A stretch of DNA of 64,000 bases. Source: Escarpia spicata (taxonomy: Eukaryota; Annelida; Polychaeta; Sabellida; Siboglinidae). Made by a program: the position numbers and the translations under genes. The notes below the pieces were generated by a model. The model made no database searches. It saw only the letters and a program-made list of their open reading frames with translations, and was not told the DNA's origin. Where the stretch lies: NCBI GenBank assembly GCA_963995525.1, contig OZ023210.1:8985603-9049602 (forward strand), read 5' to 3'. Shown here piece by piece: positions 40,565 through 53,900 of this stretch. The number at the start of each line of letters is the position of its first letter. Within the stretch, counting starts at the first letter, position 1.

Positions 40565-40841
40565 GCGTTGGTGTATGTCTGTCTGTCCGTCTGTCTATCC
40601 GCCTCTCTCTCCCTCTCTCTGTCCGCCTCTCTCTCCCTCTCTCCCTCTCACCTTTCTCCCTATCTCCCTTTCTCCCTGCCTCCCTCCCTGGCTACCTCCC
40701 TCCCTCCCTCACTCACTCACTCACCCACCCACTCACCCACCCACCCACCCACCCACCCACCCACCCACTCACTCACTCACTCACTCACTCACTCACTCAC
40801 TCACTCACTCACTCTTCTTTCTCTCTCTTATCTCTCTCTCT

Positions 40842-40908
<67 letters not shown>

Positions 40909-41248
40909 CTCTCTCTCTCTTCTCTCTCTCTTCTCTCTCTCTTCTCTCTCTCTCTTCTCTCTGTCTGTCTGTCTGTCTGTCTCTGTCTGTCTCTGTCTGT
41001 CTCTGTCTGTCTCTGTCTGTCTGTGTCTGTCTCTGTCTGTCTCTGTCTGTCTCTGTCTGTCTCTGTCTGTCTCTGTCTGTCTCTGTCTGTCTGTCCGTCT
41101 GTCTGTCCGCCTCTCTCTGTCCGCCTCTCTCTCCCTCTCACCTTTCTCCCTTTCTCCCTGCCTCCCTCCCTGGCTACCTCCCTCCCTCCCTCCCATCCTC
41201 CCTCCCTCCCTCCCTCCCTCCCTCCCTCCCTCCCTCCCTCCTCTCTCT

Positions 41249-41292
<44 letters not shown>
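40565..41292. repeat. Polypyrimidine tract (CTGT, CTCC, ACTC, CTCT blocks)
   Basis: About 730 bases of tetranucleotide blocks: CTGT, CTCC, CACC, CACT, CTCT, then CTGT again and CTCC again. The order CTGT-CTCC early and late is partly mirror-like. Long Leu/Ser/Pro or Arg/Glu frames on both strands are artefacts. Confidence 0.95.
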
Positions 41293-41293
<1 letters not shown>

Positions 41294-41367
41294 ATCACTC
41301 GTAATTGGGTACGGTCATGGATCTTTGCACATTTAACTAACGAATGACAGGCTATTCCTATATACAG

Positions 41368-41514
41368 GCCAACTGTGCTTCGTTCACAAACAATGGCATG
41401 GTTCAATACCTCAGAGACAATGCATTGATTCAATTACCGGTGAACATTCTAGGAATCACGTTCGAGCCCAACAATGGTACCTTCTTAATCACGCGCCAAG
41501 AGGATTTAATTTGA
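41368..41514 (+). CDS. Possible terminal exon, unknown protein
   Basis: After a TATATACAG acceptor the frame reads ANCASFTNNGMVQYLRDNAL, then IQLPVNILGITFEPNNGTFL and ITRQEDLI before TGA. Composition and codon use are protein-like. It faintly resembles the end of a tetraspanin large loop (C..xxxLRDNALI) or a von Willebrand D segment; neither is secure. It is in phase 0, compatible with the donor at 38735. Confidence 0.35.
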   Translation, partial: ANCASFTNNGMVQYLRDNALIQLPVNILGITFEPNNGTFLITRQEDLI

Positions 41515-42998
41515 CTTTGAATTTAATACGACTACCTCTGTCGAGTTCCACCTGACAGTTGTTGTGCACGTGTGACTGAGAAGCGTAAACAAGCATTAGG
41601 AATACAGTGGTTGAAATATAGGTGACACGACGGTTTCATTGCAACACTGACTTTACTGGTGGATGGTTGACTTGCGTGGGTCCAGCTCACATGCTATGCA
41701 TGTAACAAACTATATTCGCTTGACGCTCGATATGGTGCTTCGTGTAACAGGTGATTTCAACTGTGCAACGCACTATAGGACATGGAAACAAATGCCGGAA
41801 AGGACAGCGTGAAAGGGTAGCCATTGCAAGATGGCTGCAACAGCGATAGCAGAAGGAAGGTAGGCACTTTGGATGTTTAAAACAGCAAGTAGTTGTAGTC
41901 TGTTCTATATATGCCTTTGGGTACAACAAGAAAATTCGTTATTGTTGACTAGTCTATTTTCGGCGGCAGGCACGCGCAAGAAAAGTACATTGGTATTGTC
42001 TTTAAACGTTACTTTTATACTGAATCGTAATATAGATACATCTATACGCATTGGCGTCATGTGTTATTAGGACATCTTGCCTAAATACACACACGCTTGT
42101 GCTTGGCCAATTATAGTTAGATTATTTGGTAGTGATCAAAGTACTTGAAACAAATGTATCGTAATTTAAAAGCACACAAAATAAATTCACTAGTTGAAAC
42201 ATTTATTAATGCCACATAAACAAAATTTCTCACATCATCTCTCATCATTAATACCGTACTGTGTACTGTACTTGAACCGTTGTTAGTATAATACATAGAC
42301 AATATGTGTTGCAGAGGCTCCCAGTTTTGGTATTTTCGAAAGGGAGCTTACCCAGATTTCCTTCTGATTTATTTGTTTTTTTTCTTGTCCGAAGTAGGGT
42401 AAATGAGTGACTAGGGCTGTGTCGGCCAGAGTTTATCTCAGGGAACCGCTACGGTTGCCGAATTGGCCTAGATCTGATACCTGAAAAAGACAACGACAAT
42501 TTTATGTATTTTTTTTCTCTCTCCTCTCTCTCATACCTTTGGTCTTTTGTATATTTTATTTTTCTTCTACTTGTTTGCTTCCTCCAACTATAAACCAACC
42601 GTTGTTTAATGATAAAGATTGATCGGTCAACGTAATATACAGATCCAGCATAACTATGATCCGAGTTTTGGAAGTTTCCCCACTGTGTGCGCCATCTTGG
42701 ATTCGCCCCCTATCGTATTCAGCCATAACTATCCATGAACTTGCATACATCAGAATACATATAATAGATTAGTAATATTATTTACGCCGCGTATACATAA
42801 TTTACTGCAATATATCATGTAACATAACATATGAGCAAAGTTTTAATACCACTCTGACGAATAAATAACTTTACTAGGTGAAGATATCCAAGATTAATTA
42901 AAGTTGAAAAGTTCACACCACAATTTCGCCTGTCTGTGTTTGACAGGTTATAAAAGCAGGTAAATTTCCTATGTTAATTGCAGCTTGACGTGCTCAAT
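41515..42998. other. No feature recognised
   Basis: 42308-42360 has GGCTCCCAG...GGGAGCTT, reminiscent of the LINE 3'-end stem seen at 2448 and 16220. Otherwise nothing. Confidence 0.35.
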
Positions 42999-43004
42999 AT
43001 ATAG

Positions 43005-43145
43005 GGTTATATCACGTGGCATGGATGACCACACCGGTTATGGGAACGCCGGGAAGGCTTGGGGGCCGATATATCCCTCCCCTGCAGGGTACTTCCACAC
43101 GGTGTGGGTCAGCTGTGAGAGATCAGGCTGTGACACTACTGTCCA
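43005..43145 (+). CDS. Exon-like segment, unknown protein
   Basis: Between a possible acceptor (AATATATAG) and a GTT|GTAAGG donor the frame reads RGMDDHTGYGNAGKAWGPIY, then PSPAGYFHTVWVSCERSGCD and TTVHSRV. The run is rich in Gly, aromatic residues and Cys, and GC is higher than the flanks. I recognise no domain. Exact ends are uncertain by a few bases. Confidence 0.3.
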
Positions 43146-43599
43146 CAGTAGAGTTGTAAGGAGCAACCGATGAGATGTCCCGAGCCGATCATTGGTGCAG
43201 TTAGCTCTGTATCATAGGCAGTACTGGCTCCAGTGTCTCCCACTTTCTGATTCTCTCTTTTTGCCTTGCAAAAATGAACTTCAATGTTGCTGGGACATTT
43301 TTAAGACCTGAAAATTAAAGTGAATGACATCTTACAGGTCCCCTTCTGGCTTGACTAGACATTACTGCCTCTGCCTCTTACATGCCAGCTCTCGCTTTTG
43401 ACATCTGCTCGGATTGTGCGGATGCGTCTGGCACAATCCAAGATAGCAGTGGGGCAGTGTATTCAGTTTTCAGAAGGTGCTTATCTATTTTTGCAACAAA
43501 ACAACTACACCGGTGAAGCGTCAACCACAGACTGTGGGAGATTTTGTCATACATATGTGCTTCAGTATATAAGTGAGTTATTTATAATAATTAAACGAT

Positions 43600-46260
43600 A
43601 TCTCTCTTTAAATACTTTAGGTGGTGCCCTCTTGTACATGCTTCGTTAGCCCTGAATGTAACAACATTGAATGAGACTGCTGGATCATATTTCCCTGTTA
43701 GTATCTTATACATTTCAAACATATCTCCTCTGGGGCGACGTTATGATGGAATTGGAAATTTCAGTCTCTGTAAACGTTCTTTGTATTCATTTGAAACCGG
43801 GAATTAATTTGGTTGCTCTGTACTGAACATTTTCAAGAGCTGTCATATGTTTGATTAAGAAACGACTCCTTTCTGATCAGCGTATACAATGTGTGAATGT
43901 TTCAGCCATGTGAAATCGAAAATACGTCGGATTATCCCCATCATCAAATTGGCTTTATTATTTTTTTCTGACATATATGCCCCAAAATTACACGATGAAT
44001 CGAAAGTGACTCCAATATCTATCACTTTGTCAATAATTGTATTATGTGTTGTCTAGTTGTTTCGCAGTGAATAGCGTTTATTCCTTGTATATGGTGATCA
44101 AATTTTCATATTGCTATATTTATCTGGATGGAATTACAAAAGTGATGTATCTGTCCAGCGTTCGGCAGAACTAATATCTTGTTGCAGTTTTGTGCAGTCC
44201 TCTTCGGTATAAATAGGATTGCAGAGCTTCATATGATCCACAAACAAGAACATATTAGAGCTCTTTATAATATCAGGTAAATCATTTGTGAATATAAAAA
44301 AGAAGGGGGATCCTCGTGGTATATTCCACTGATTACCTCCTGCCAATTTGAAAATTTGTTTTTAGTCTTACTTGTCTTCCGTGGGCCAGCATAACTATGG
44401 CGCAGTTAAAAATGTTCCCTTTTTTGCCAAAACTCTGGAGTTTCTCAATGAGTCGAATATGTGGAACCTTGTCGAAAGTTTTCAAAAAATCACAATATAC
44501 TATGTCTACGCATCCAGTGTTTCATTCCATAAATCGAGTACTTTCAATAGTTGAAATACTGTAGAACGGCCCATGATGAATCCAAATTGCTTATCGCTCA
44601 GCAGGTCATTTTCTTTCATATATTCAGTGATGTTGTCTTTGACTTTCCTTCCAATATTTTCCCTACTGCTTTCGTTAAACTGACTGGTCGGTAGTTCTGT
44701 GCTTGGATTTTACTTCCTTTCTTATGAATCGCAGACATGTTAGCTTGTTTCTAGCCTGTGGATAGTTTTTCTGTTGTGAGTGATGTGTTAAATATGATTG
44801 ATAATGGAGTGCTGATGCTCGTTGCTAATTCGTTTAAGACACGAGGATGGAGGCAATCAGGTCGTGATGATTTAAATGTCTTTAGTTTTTTTAGTTTTGA
44901 TGCCACTATCGGTGGGTTGATATTGCAAGATGCTATTGTGACATAACATCTTATAGGTTCCTCCGGAATGTCTCTTTCTGGTTCTCAAGTTGGGTATTCC
45001 CGTTTTTTTTTTCGTTTTTGCCTGGGCGTATTGTCAGAATTTCTTAGGATTATGTTTCATTTGATTAATGATATTCTTTTCAACAGTTTCTGTGCCTTTC
45101 TTGTCAGTCTCCTGACCTGATAAGCTTGGACATCTTTGGTTAGAAGATATTTCTTCCACAATCTGTTTTTCCTTATGATTTTAGCTCGGGTTTTCACGTT
45201 TAGTGGTACTGGGTATTTTCTGGCTCTTTCCGATATCACCTTCTTTGGTATACATTGCTCTTCTGCATCTGTAATTTTCGAAGTAGAGATATCCCATTGG
45301 GCTTGCACATATCCCTGGTGATTAGAAAATTCTGCCTCCAAATAAATGTTGAACATGTCATCCATTTGGAAATAATCCTCTTTATCGTATTTAGAAACAG
45401 TTTTGATGATCTGTTCAGATACTGGTGTGCAGTTGAGAACCACTCTGATAACAGAATGGTCGCTTCTTACTAATGCTGAGGCTGTCTCGATTGTTGAGAT
45501 CTTGGTATATTCACTAGAGAGTACAATTTCAAGGATCGATGGCTCGGTTGTTCCTCTACCTTTTGTGAGCTCTGTAATATGTTGCACCAAGCAACATTCT
45601 CGATTTTTTTCAATAAATTTAAATCATTTAATTGTAATCAGTACTTGCTGCTGTAGTTGAGAATAGTTCCTAATCAATCTTTAGGTAGTTAAAATCTCCA
45701 AGTAGCAGAACATGTGAACAATATTTCTCATTTATTTTATCTAATAGTTTGTTAAGGTTGTCATTGTACTCAATGGTGCTGTTAGGGCTTCTATAAAAAA
45801 AGAGCCTACGAGAAGGGTATCCTTCCCTTTCAGTTTCAAAATGCAAAACAGTTCTTCATTAAACTCAACATCAAACTGTTGTACTTCAATTGCCAAAGAA
45901 TTGTGAATAAACAAAACATCCCTCTCCCTTTGCCTTCAGTCATGTTCACAGTTTCCCTATAATACACTTCCAGGTTGTATTCCTGCGAGGTAAGTTATCT
46001 TTTAAAATGTGCAGGCTTTACTTCTGAAATTGCTACAACATGTGGTGGAGTGGAGTGTTTTTTATTCTACACTTTAGTTCAGTTAGTTTTTTTGTTAGTA
46101 CATCAGTATTTGTAAACCATACAATTATTTCTTCTGTACTGGCACTTACAGTGCTCGGGTTTGGTTGGTTATTTGCCCTTTTTGCCTTGATTATTTCCTC
46201 CTTCTGCAATAGTCATATTAGTGGAAACAATTTCCTATACTTAAAAATATTATATGGAAC
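43600..46260 (-). mobile_element. CR1/Jockey-like LINE with endonuclease remnant
   Basis: The minus strand holds, in order: a C-terminal endonuclease and linker (45057-45590: SILEIVLSSEYTKIS, SALVRSDHSVIRVVL, then a Lys/Arg-rich stretch), a reverse transcriptase piece (44134-44346: IPRGSPFFFIFTNDLPDII and FVDHMKLCNP, where the catalytic DD pair is DH), and a C-terminal piece near 43700-43790 (FQFHHNVAPEEICLKCIRY). Frames are interrupted and the second active-site Asp is lost, so it is dead. Distinct from the L2-like copies elsewhere in the window. Confidence 0.7.
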
Positions 46261-46310
46261 TAATTTGGACCTGTCCTAGGGTGACCTTAATTGCAATGTG
46301 GCTGTATTAA

Positions 46311-47343
46311 CCCATTAGACCCCGCGCGTCCGAAAGCTTCCGGGTGTTTTCTCCCCAGAGCGCCCGAAAGCGTCCGGTGGAGATAAATCATCTTGCGGAT
46401 AATTAAGATACTAATACTGGCTGATACCTTGACATCTGAGCTATGAATTGTGGGTATTTTCGACATGTGCTTGCATTGAAAAAAATTGAGTTTTTCGCGA
46501 TAGAAGTTCGCCACCTGTGGACCTTCAAAAATGACGGCGCCTTGGACATCGTAGTTGTTTACTAATGACGAAGTTTGCGCTATTATTTCGTAGGATGGGA
46601 CATTTCTGACACTGAACTAAAGGTAAGTTGACATTACGTTCGAAAGGCAACTAAATGAGCGATAAAATGGATGACTTGGCAGTTGGCCTTGGGTTTTGTT
46701 TATGTTTCGTTGTTCAAGTTTGGTCACCGTCAGTTGGGTTTTCGGCACGAAGACTGCTGTTTATATGTTACTATATGAAAATTATGTCTTTTTTATTAGA
46801 ATAAATGATTAGGGTACGTATTCTAATTCAATTGTTCTAATAGTCAACATTTGGTTGTTTCAGGTGTCAATATGCTAGTGTAGTACTAGTAGTGATCACA
46901 ATGTCAACACTGACAAGTGACGTAGGATGACAGCAACCAAGTTAGAAGACTTATAAAGCTGTGTTTGCTGTCTATATTTATACAAAGTGAACTGATTTAC
47001 ATTGTTTCATGTCTAAGCAAGGCATGGCAAGTGTAAATACACAGTAGAATGCATTTGATGTCAATAAAATGTATGATATTCCACTCTATAGTTGTCCAGA
47101 ATATAAATTTTCTACGTTTGTCACCAATAAATAACAACATATATTTAACCAATCAACACCACAGTCACATCATTTTAAAGATAATTCAATGGAAATCAAA
47201 TTAAACAAAACTTGCAATTATAGAAAATCAATAGTTTTGAAGATACAGCTTACAAACTGCTGGCACCCAGAAATGTTGAGATCTGTGGCAGCAGCCTGGG
47301 GAACAGGGACACATGCCAATATAACTGGCTGGGGTCTAATGGG
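46311..47343. mobile_element. Non-autonomous piggyBac-type element (1033 bp)
   Basis: The ends are perfect 13-bp inverted repeats, CCCATTAGACCCC and its complement, each flanked by TTAA (46307-46310 and 47344-47347), as piggyBac elements require. Inside the left end GCGTCCGAAAGC and GCGCCCGAAAGC repeat directly. No transposase frame is present. The flanks join to match 11405-11480, an uninterrupted relative. Confidence 0.85.
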
Positions 47344-47347
47344 TTAA

Positions 47348-50300
47348 TGAGGTAACAGTAAACCGAGGTTCAACTGTAGCTATATGACATGTGTGGATGT
47401 AGATACTAATTCGTTTTAGGCAATATTTTACCATTGTATCTGCCAATCACTAACATTGTGTACACCATTTCAAAAGATGTGTATATCGAAATCCGGAGTG
47501 TCTGTTAAATAATAATGTACTTCCAACCTAACTGAAATCCTAAGATGTCTTGTTAGGCAAACTATTATTGCATGAATATCCCCTCACTAGACATTACCCA
47601 AGTTGGTGTCCAGCAGTATGCTTAGAATGACTTCTTCCTTATTTGTTGTCTAAATTTACTCCCAATGATTTAATCGTGTTGCTCAAGGGGATTACTGGGG
47701 TCCAAACACCAATACAGTTCCTGAAATGGGGGATTGCTATAAATGTCCACATCATGCCCGTCAATTAAGCCGTTTCAATTCAACATAATCCATGTACTGG
47801 ATTGCGCATAAGAGTTCGCATAATTTGTTGCTGTGCTTCTAAATGTTGATATCATAGTAGAGGTAGTTTTCTGTTGGACTGCTCTTGAAATATATCTGTG
47901 GTTTTAATATTTCTAGTGTACGTAGCTGGTTTTCCATTGAAATGCTTTTGGAATAAACGTGTGAAATATTACGATTCGTTACGTAAGACTGGTGCAGAGA
48001 CCCCCACACTATTGTAGCACTTCGTCACACTTGCCCACAGACCTCCCTCCGTACTTTATAGATGGCCCCTTACATAATGTATATGTATCTAAATATGATT
48101 TTCAGAAGAGCATCCAAATGTAATTTTCTTTCACAAGTTCGTTTTATGGAATATGTTTGAATTAGTTATTATTTCAACCATGCATGTCAGTTGAAAATAA
48201 AATTTGCATTCTTCCAATATGTAACACAAATTTGGTTTTCTGTTACAGGAGTAAGCCAGCAGCTTAATATAACAAGCGAGGATATATACTGTTGGGAGCT
48301 TAACACTAAAAAAGTGGGTTTGTATGTTTGTTCAGATAGTTTCATAACAAGCATATATTGTATTATTTTTCTGTCAAATTATACAAACATGCGATATTAT
48401 CTCTTTTGTGAAACATTAACACTTGTTTGTCAAATTTCAGATATGTGTATGTACCATATGACTTTTTCCAACAATGTAATCAATATAATTTGTAACTGAA
48501 TGCTGTTAGAGTATTGTGGTGTAAATGCAGGTAAACTATGTCATTTGTTTGTTTAAAAACTGTTGAACTGTGTTGTTTATGACAGAAGTGTTTCAGTGTT
48601 GTGTGTGGCAGGTTCGATCCTTGCTGGTGTCCAGTATCCATACACTACTGGTTGTGCACACACTTATTCTTAATAACTTCAGCCGTTTACAATAACTCCA
48701 CCTAAATTAAGTTAATTCCACTTAAACAACTATTGGAAATAGCACATCAAAATTGTAGCATGCCACATATAACATGGCAATGGCAGCTAGGTAGGAAGAA
48801 ACTTCAGAAGGCTAAGCAATGACTCAGTCGTGTAAACAAGGGAGGAAGACAGATAACCCAAGTGGGATAAAATGTAGGAATTTGTACATAAATAGTTTTA
48901 AATTCACAGAGAAAACCCATCAAAAGGGAGTATTTCAACCTGAAGAGGGCAAGAATACAACACCATCTCCCAACATCACCCATTTGTAGATATCATAGCA
49001 CCCTAACATGTGATAGAAATGTTGCCTATGTGCTATGCAGTAAAAAAGATGGCTGGAGGAAAGGAGCCAACTTGCATGGTTTCTACACAGACGTCGGTAG
49101 CCGACCACATGCTAATGTTCGACAACTACAACTGTACTCTAGTATGAGAGGCTATACTGCTATGTCTTCTGGGGTGTTTGCCAAGAATGGGTACAGTACT
49201 CGGATGTGTACTGCTGTAATGCAATAGCCAATTTTTGAAGGTTTAAATGTAGTTGTTTGCAAAACTTTGGATAATAATACCGAAATGTTTTTGAACTGAC
49301 ATGCTTAATCACTAACCAATATGTTTGGATTCTGAAAGAAACTAATCATGTATATTGCAAGGAATATTATGTCCTCATGTTATGGATCTAGATTACCAGA
49401 GTTTCACTCTATCATGTGAACACTTGCCATAACAAGATATAATTTTTGTAACACATTTATTACACATCTATGACCATGTACACACATGCTGAATAATACT
49501 AGGCATTGGTAAGACAACAATATTTTCAAACAAACATGTTCATTAAAACTGGCAATTCTCTTTTACTTTATCCAATGATCAGAAGTAGTGAGCTAGTGAC
49601 TAGTCTTTTTGTTTTCACTTCTCTAGATTTAAGAACGAATCAGCTTGCTCTTTGTTAATTAACATAATGCCAGTTATTGATGTGTTTATCATAAAGGTGT
49701 ATCTGCTGGAGACAATTAAAGAATATTGTTATAACTATTAGTGAGACTACTAATAAGTCGGTGAATTGTACATATTTTGTAGCAATACAATTGGGGCCAA
49801 CCTGCTTGCTGTGAATGTGATTCGATTATTGTATTGATGGATACATCATCTTTGTTATTTAATAAAAGTAAATGTCCTTAAGTTGGCCTATTTCAATCTA
49901 CACTGGACTTAGTTGTTGCTTTGCATAAAGGTGTATTATATTCAACAATACATCTGTAGTGTTATTGCCACCTTGAGATTTTAAATACAAGTTTCAAGAG
50001 ACAGTGTTACTGAATGTCAAATGTTTCATACAATTCAAGTTAGAGAATAACAAAATAATGTTCTTCTTGAGGAAACATTGTGTTTCTTTATATAAAAATA
50101 AATAATACACAAGTTACTATTGAGAGTATACATACTTGAATCATGTGAACTTTGCCCATTACCCCCAATATGAACAAAAACCAAACATTACCCAGCTAAA
50201 TGTAGATCTACACACCAAACACTGTGTTCATCTTGGAACCAATGAGCATCCAGTTTTCACCAGGTCAGATATCCACAGCTAGATGAGCATGTCGATAAAT

Positions 50301-50939
50301 CTTTAAATACTTTACTACGAAAACCTAACATTTCTTTACCATGCGCTTTTGACATTTTCATTATAACATACTGGCATCTAAAATATAAGGCAACAATGCT
50401 GTATTTTGAACATATATATAATTAAACCACACACGGTTCATCCAACTCTACAAAACTACAAAAGCAGGCATGGGACATGTGAAATGTTGCACATTCTAAT
50501 CAAATACATCACTAGGTTTCTTTCCCCTAAAGCTCTGTTTCTGTGTGGAAAAATATTCAATAAGTATTTGGCATTTGCATTCAATAAATACTTTGTATCA
50601 GACCATCACTTCTGTTAGCATGATCTAGTGGTATGATTGCACATAACTACCTTATCTCTCCATCATATTAACATTGCTTTGTGAATCTGCCCTTGGACAT
50701 TCAAGGACAACATTTAACTGCTAAAAAATGTGTACGAATCAAGTAAAATTACACAGAATTCATATCTACAGGCTAATGGTACAATCCATTGAGACATTAG
50801 TTAACCTCTTGTTTCCCATAGACCTTTCATATCACTGTAGCTACACACAAGTATACAGTGTCTAGATTATGTTGGCAACATTGAAAATACAGCGGTTGTT
50901 TCTCTTTGGTTGACTTGGCTCTGCTGCCTAAGTCAATAT
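47348..50939. other. 3.6 kb with no supported gene
   Basis: AT-rich sequence. It may hold the 3' untranslated region of the minus-strand EGF/LamG gene next to 50940. GGTTCGATCC near 48611 is an isolated B-box-like match. The frame at 49030-49227 has no domain I recognise. Confidence 0.4.
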
Positions 50940-53900
50940 CTACTCTTCAGTAGTTCCTATTACAGCATCAGGCCCAGCAAAACCAACCGACCAATAGTCC
51001 AACATCTCCCTTCCTGCTGCATAGGCATCCACTTTCATGACATTTTGTTTGCCACTTCTCACGATTTCTGATACATAATAATTTCATCAGTCATATAACA
51101 GATCTTTTTATCATAGACATTTTCCAGCCAGATAACAACAAAACTGCTTTTGTTCCAAATATCAACCAGCCAAATAACCTTTCTTGTTCTTCTTGTTCTG
51201 TTAATAAGTTTCAAATCAAATATCAACCAGCCGAGATATATAATTTTATTCGGTTACATTTCTGTTAATAAAACTAATAAAGCTGACAAAATAATATATG
51301 TACTGTTTAAGAAAAACTGTCTGAAGCACTGGCCCCCAAACATAAAAAAGCAAGAATAATTTAGAGATATATACAATGTAGGAGTTTTACTTTGTTGGTT
51401 CTGCGTAGCCCGAAGATACACTGTAGCAACTGCACGGCCGCAACAATGAGGGGTGCTAGGGCGCCATAGCATACCCCGACAGCGTCATCAGTGAGGTCAA
51501 GGGGTCCCTTGCCCTGGATGCCGACACAACCCAAGTTGCCGACACAACCCTCCAGTATCTTCTCGTGCTGGCTGAATGTCATGCCGTTTAGGTTAGACAT
51601 GCCGCCTGAAGCACAACAACCACTGTCAACCTTCTGGCAACACTGGCCGAAAACGTTACAATTAACTTATCCATCACGTGACCTGTTGCCTAGCAAAACA
51701 TCCGTCAAGTCATCAGAAAACCTGTGGTGGATTCGGACATTCCATCGAATATTTGGTTGAAATTCTGGTCACAAAAGTATTTCTTTATGGCAAAAACATG
51801 AGGCAAAGTTTGTAAAGTGACAACTGTGTGTGGGAATGTTTGATTTATGAGATGTAATTCACATATATATAACCATTAAAAACATTGTTGGCAGAGCTTG
51901 ACGGAGATCACGTGCAAAATTCAATTGTGATGTAAACAAAACCGCGACATAGTGAATACATCAATTATTACAGACTAACAAAAATATTGGACCATCAGAA
52001 GAGATAACATGGTCATTTTTATGGTGATCATTTTCACGGTTATGTATGAAACCAAGTGCTTAGTTTGGTATTTCGTGTGCCATATGGCGCTACCTACACA
52101 GACGCAAGACACAGTTTCAAGAAGTATTTTTTATGAGACATTTAATGAAGATTGCATAACTTGGGACCGTTGTATGCAATGCCATGCATGTTTTCTTTGA
52201 CTGTTCCATGCTACATTTTTAAGTACAAGATATTTGTGAGACTTACCCATCTACATGTTGCTGCATGTGTTCGGCATGCGTAATACTCCCCAAGATTCTC
52301 CCTGTACAAAGCTGAATCCGTTGATCTCAAGACTTCCTTTCCTCCCAGTCCTGAAGTCAACAACATCGTCCATATTCATCTACTCATACCATAGCTAATA
52401 TCACAAATACCTGGGTTTAATTTTTTTACTGAAAAATGCTTTAAAATTCATATCGGTTAAAGTATGATGTATAATTAGCTATTAATATGATGTAAAATCA
52501 GTCTGTTTAAATGTTGGGAATCTTGCATCACCATTTTCTAACTGGAGTCTTCAGTAGCCACCATTTTGCACATAACAGATATTTAAACCTATTTTGTTTT
52601 ATTAAAATAAGTGACACATCACTGGAATCGAACTATGGGGAAACAGAATCATTGATGAGAAGTAATAATTTGTAGAGATTGTTAAGGACTGTTAAAATAT
52701 ATCATCACCATGTTTTATCAAGGTGAGAACATGCTTACCTCACAATGTCCATCATTTCAAGTTAACAAGTTAAGAAGATGTACATCTGATGTCACACATA
52801 AAGTGCCTGATTATATGTTATGATGGTCACAGTTAGTTTATTAACAAAAAGTCCGCAAAATACATGTTGACCCCACAACCACATAATGGCATCATGTTAT
52901 GTTACCTTCTAACGGTAATGGTGTGTGGGTGTCCGTCATCTATTCTGTCCACCAAGCTGATGTTGGCTGGGCCACTTCCCAGTTCAGAGCTACAACCACA
53001 GCAACACGCAATACATCACTTCCAGGTTCATACAACCGCAGCAACACACAATACATTACATCCCAGTTCACAGCTATAACCACAGCAACACACAATACAT
53101 TACTTCCCAGTTGATAAATATAATACTGTTCATGGCTCCAAGATTCCATTAGACTGCAAGAAATAAACTTACTTTGTTTAAACATTTGCTGCTTAATTTA
53201 CTATTTCATTACATATGTGACTGCACTGGCGTGACATGCTATGTGCCTACATAATATCTAGTAACCATTGTAGCACATTTATCTAGGTGCATATACTTGC
53301 AGCAGACTAAGTTCTCTTTAAAGTGTATCTAGTTTAATTCAAATAACAATTCTTGGACCATCATCTAGTGAAAATGCCACAAACACTACTTTGTTCTGGA
53401 GAATTAGTAGTTCTACGTAAAGGTTCATAACCGATCAATATCCTAAACACTTCATACGTGACCTGCCACAGCGTACCAAGTATTAAGTCGCACATGTCTA
53501 TTTTGTACACAAACAAAAAATAACTGTAAGTCATGTCCCATCAATTTTGTGATTTTAGCAGAAATGCATAATTCATAATCTCATATTCCAATGTCCAGTT
53601 TATTTTCCTCGACAAGTAATCCCAAACTAATAAAATACATGCACTTATGAACCCACATATTAAAAAGACACAGACAAATACATCAGTTTTTAAAATAAAA
53701 TATGACAAAATAACAAACACTAAAACAACAATAATTAATAACGTAAATACTAGATATTATTCAGATGTCAAAAGACATTAATGCTGATGATATTTAAAAG
53801 CGACAGAGATTACCTCCTGATTATTAAGTTATTTGAAAACCGACTCATATACTAGATATACGTAATACCAGAAACGAGTTGTTCAAACCAACTGACCTGA

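Noticed and set aside
40513..41433. 260-codon Ser/Leu/Pro frames and a 200-codon Arg/Glu frame opposite
   Set aside because: Products of polypyrimidine tetranucleotide repeats on both strands.
49030..49227. Frame KDGWRKGANLHGFYTDVG...
   Set aside because: It looks faintly transposase-like but lacks any catalytic motif or terminal repeats nearby.
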